The notes below the pieces were generated by a model, which was not told where the DNA came from, did no database searches, and worked only from the letters and a program-made list of their open reading frames with translations. This document shows, one piece after another, positions 62,105 to 64,000 of a stretch of DNA of 64,000 bases. Source of the DNA: Bacteroidota bacterium (GTDB taxonomy: Bacteria; Bacteroidota; Bacteroidia; NS11-12g; UBA955); assembly GCA_030682255.1 (NCBI GenBank), contig JAUXOK010000027.1:248001-312000 (forward strand), in the 5' to 3' direction. The position numbers and the translations under genes are program-made. Numbering within the stretch: the stretch's first letter is position 1; the number at the start of each line of letters is the position of its first letter.

Positions 62105-63196
62105 ATGAAATCATATCATGTTTTAGGTATTATGTCGGGCTCATCCATGGATGGCATGGACATTTCGCTTTGTAAAATATCAACTGACGGGCAACAATTC
62201 TCCTATCAAATTGAAGAATCTGAAACATTTGATTATCCAGAAAAATGGAGAATAAGGCTTTCTCAACTCAGAAAAGCAGATTCGATGGCTTATGCTAAAA
62301 CAGATGTTTTTTATGGACATTATATTGGTCAGCAAATCAATCAATTTATAGAAAAACATCAATTGAAAGTTGATTTAATTGCTAGCCACGGACATACCGT
62401 ATTTCATTATCCAGATGAAAGAATTACTAGACAGGTAGGTGATGGCGCTTCAATTTCTGCAATTACCAATTTGCCTGTTGTAAGTGATTTTAGAAGCATG
62501 GATGTTGCAAAAGGCGGACAGGGCGCGCCCTTAGTTGCTATTGGCGATGAATTGCTTTTTAACGAATATGATTATTGTTTAAACTTAGGTGGATTTGCAA
62601 ACATTTCGGGTAAAGTTGGACCCTATAGAGTATCTTTTGACATTTGTCCAGCTAATATCATTTTAAATAGAACGGCTAGAGATTTAAACCTAGATTACGA
62701 TAAAGATGGCGAAATAGCAGCAAAAGGAGCAATTAACTATACCCTTTTAGAAAATCTCAATCAAATTGATTATTATAAAAAGCCATTCCCTAAATCACTT
62801 AATCGCGATTGGATCAACTCTGAACTTTGGCAAATTGTTAAAGATGGAGAAAAGTTATTACCCGAAGATAAAATGAAAACTTTTGTAGATCATATTGGTT
62901 TTCAGATATCCAATAGCATTGATTATTTAAGTCAAAAAAACGCCACTGGAAAAAAAGTATTAGTAACTGGTGGTGGTGCTTTTAATCATACTTTGATGGA
63001 TTATATTAAAACTCACTCCGATGCAGAATTTATTATTCCAAATGAAAAACTTGTTAAATACAAAGAATCATTAATATTTGCTTTGATGGGCGTTTTAAGA
63101 ATCACTAACCAAACCAATATATTTAAGACCTACACAGGTGCAAGTTCAGACAGTGTCAGCGGAAGTTTAAATGGCGATTTCAGTAAGTTATTGTAA
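62105..63196 (+). CDS. anmK: Anhydro-N-acetylmuramic acid kinase
   Basis: 363 residues from the ATG at 62105; an earlier in-frame ATG at 62075 adds ten unlikely residues. Recycles 1,6-anhydro-MurNAc to MurNAc-6-P. Motifs: LGIMSGSSMDGMDISL, SHGHTVFHYP, QVGDGASISAITNLPVVSDFR, and LNLGGFANIS. The C-terminal VLVTGGGAFNHTLMDYI is the nucleotide-binding region. It consumes products of lytic transglycosylases such as MltG. Confidence 0.95.
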   Translation: MKSYHVLGIMSGSSMDGMDISLCKISTDGQQFSYQIEESETFDYPEKWRIRLSQLRKADSMAYAKTDVFYGHYIGQQINQFIEKHQLKVDLIASHGHTVFHYPDERITRQVGDGASISAITNLPVVSDFRSMDVAKGGQGAPLVAIGDELLFNEYDYCLNLGGFANISGKVGPYRVSFDICPANIILNRTARDLNLDYDKDGEIAAKGAINYTLLENLNQIDYYKKPFPKSLNRDWINSELWQIVKDGEKLLPEDKMKTFVDHIGFQISNSIDYLSQKNATGKKVLVTGGGAFNHTLMDYIKTHSDAEFIIPNEKLVKYKESLIFALMGVLRITNQTNIFKTYTGASSDSVSGSLNGDFSKLL

Positions 63197-63221
63197 AATT
63201 ATTTTTTTTAACTTACTTTTG
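63191..63221 (+). promoter_or_regulatory. Promoter of the 63243 lipoprotein
   Basis: TTG (63191-63193), 20 bp, TACTTTTG (63214-63221) fits the Bacteroidota pattern. The -33 TTG overlaps the 3' end of anmK. Confidence 0.6.
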
Positions 63222-63242
63222 TTTCAAAATTAACATCGACAC

Positions 63243-63812
63243 ATGTCTATTAAACATCTTAATCCACTTGTAATTTTTCTATTTCTTGCATGCACTCTTG
63301 TTTTATCTTCTTGTAAAAAAGACCCAAAAAAAGATTTGATTGAAATTGAATACCCTTTGTATTTTCCAGATAAAATGGTAGGTGAAACACATGGTGTAGA
63401 TTCTTTAATTGACAGAGAAACATTCGAATTTCCTACTGAATTAGATGGCGAACTTGCTAAGAATAATACCAATAAAAGCAAAATCGTATCTGCACGATTG
63501 ATATTTATGCGTATTCAAGTATTAGATTATGCCTATCAAGATTCAACCAAATATTCCAACCTGAAAGATATTTCTGAAATATACTTAGACATTAAAAAAA
63601 CTGGCGTTGGCCAAGAGCTTATAGCAAAAAAAATGATTCCAGATGTTAGAACAAATGCCGTTAATCTAGATTTGGAGGACATAGAATTAAAAAAATATCT
63701 ACAAGCAGATAATTTTGCGATGGTTGTTAAATACAAAAAAAGAAGAGGTATGTTACACGATATGCCATTTGTTATTTCATTAAAATTCAAAATTACAGCA
63801 GAACCACTGTAA
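63243..63812 (+). CDS. Hypothetical lipoprotein
   Basis: A 189-residue protein with a lipoprotein signal (LACTLVLSSC, Cys at about residue 23), then a soluble domain with alternating strands (SKIVSARLIFMRIQVLDYA, ISEIYLDIKKTGVG, MPFVISLKFKITAE). Likely a beta-sandwich anchored to the envelope. Its own promoter lies directly upstream. No family recognised. Confidence 0.62.
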   Translation: MSIKHLNPLVIFLFLACTLVLSSCKKDPKKDLIEIEYPLYFPDKMVGETHGVDSLIDRETFEFPTELDGELAKNNTNKSKIVSARLIFMRIQVLDYAYQDSTKYSNLKDISEIYLDIKKTGVGQELIAKKMIPDVRTNAVNLDLEDIELKKYLQADNFAMVVKYKKRRGMLHDMPFVISLKFKITAEPL

Positions 63813-63867
63813 AATTCGCTCAAATTGTTATTTATAGATTAACTTTATTTATACATTTAATTTCTAG

Positions 63868-64000
<133 letters not shown>

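Overview
The window is AT-rich DNA from a member of the Bacteroidota. Supporting evidence: lipoprotein signals, two proteins with C-terminal type IX secretion (T9SS) sorting domains, an ECF sigma factor next to an inner-membrane/beta-barrel fusion, Bacteroidetes-type Rhs sequences (FNGKEKDNE...DYG.RIYD.RLG), and -7 promoter boxes of the form TAnnTTTG. No rRNA or tRNA gene was seen. I cannot name the species.

Layout. 1-8807: pheT with two small conserved genes, a cytochrome b561-like protein, an unknown membrane protein, and a three-gene ABC export operon (adaptor, FtsX-like permease, LolD-like ATPase). 8804-26781: an accessory island. It opens with a tyrosine recombinase, continues with nine Rhs 'tip' cassettes, and ends with an MqsR-like/Panacea toxin-antitoxin pair. 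26823-63812: mostly core metabolism and envelope genes (ZIP transporter, PAP2 phosphatase, GH16, formate-THF ligase, lepA, rfbC, mltG, isocitrate dehydrogenase, T9SS subtilase, a degenerate lytic transglycosylase, a DASS transporter, Nudix, pyrE, acetyl-CoA synthetase, a chromate-type transporter, a thioredoxin cluster, ybaB, a sigma/anti-sigma-like operon, anmK). The right edge cuts trxB.

The most interesting system is the Rhs cassette array at 9839-25020. Each of the nine units has a short conserved Rhs core fragment, a unique C-terminal domain (two HExxH metallopeptidase-like, one GxSxG hydrolase, one HxHP/JAB-like, others unknown), and a tightly coupled small partner gene that usually encodes a lipoprotein, secreted or membrane protein (candidate immunity). 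Five units read + and four read -, meeting tail to tail at about 17.62-17.77 kb. No full-length Rhs core gene lies in the window.

The heptamer GTAGTGT occurs at the same place in all nine Rhs blocks (codons for Cys-Ser-Val). It recurs, exactly in five units and as variants in four, at the end of the partner gene, where GGTAG often supplies the stop codon. Between these sites lie spacers of about 140-190 bp. Six of them carry a TAnnTTTG box, and in five of these the box is exactly 14 bp before a conserved TTG start. Next to the recombinase the heptamer forms a perfect inverted repeat (ACACTAC-TATTT-GTAGTGT). I infer a possible site-specific or homology-driven tip-exchange store. The recombination mechanism is a hypothesis; the repeat layout is read directly from the sequence.
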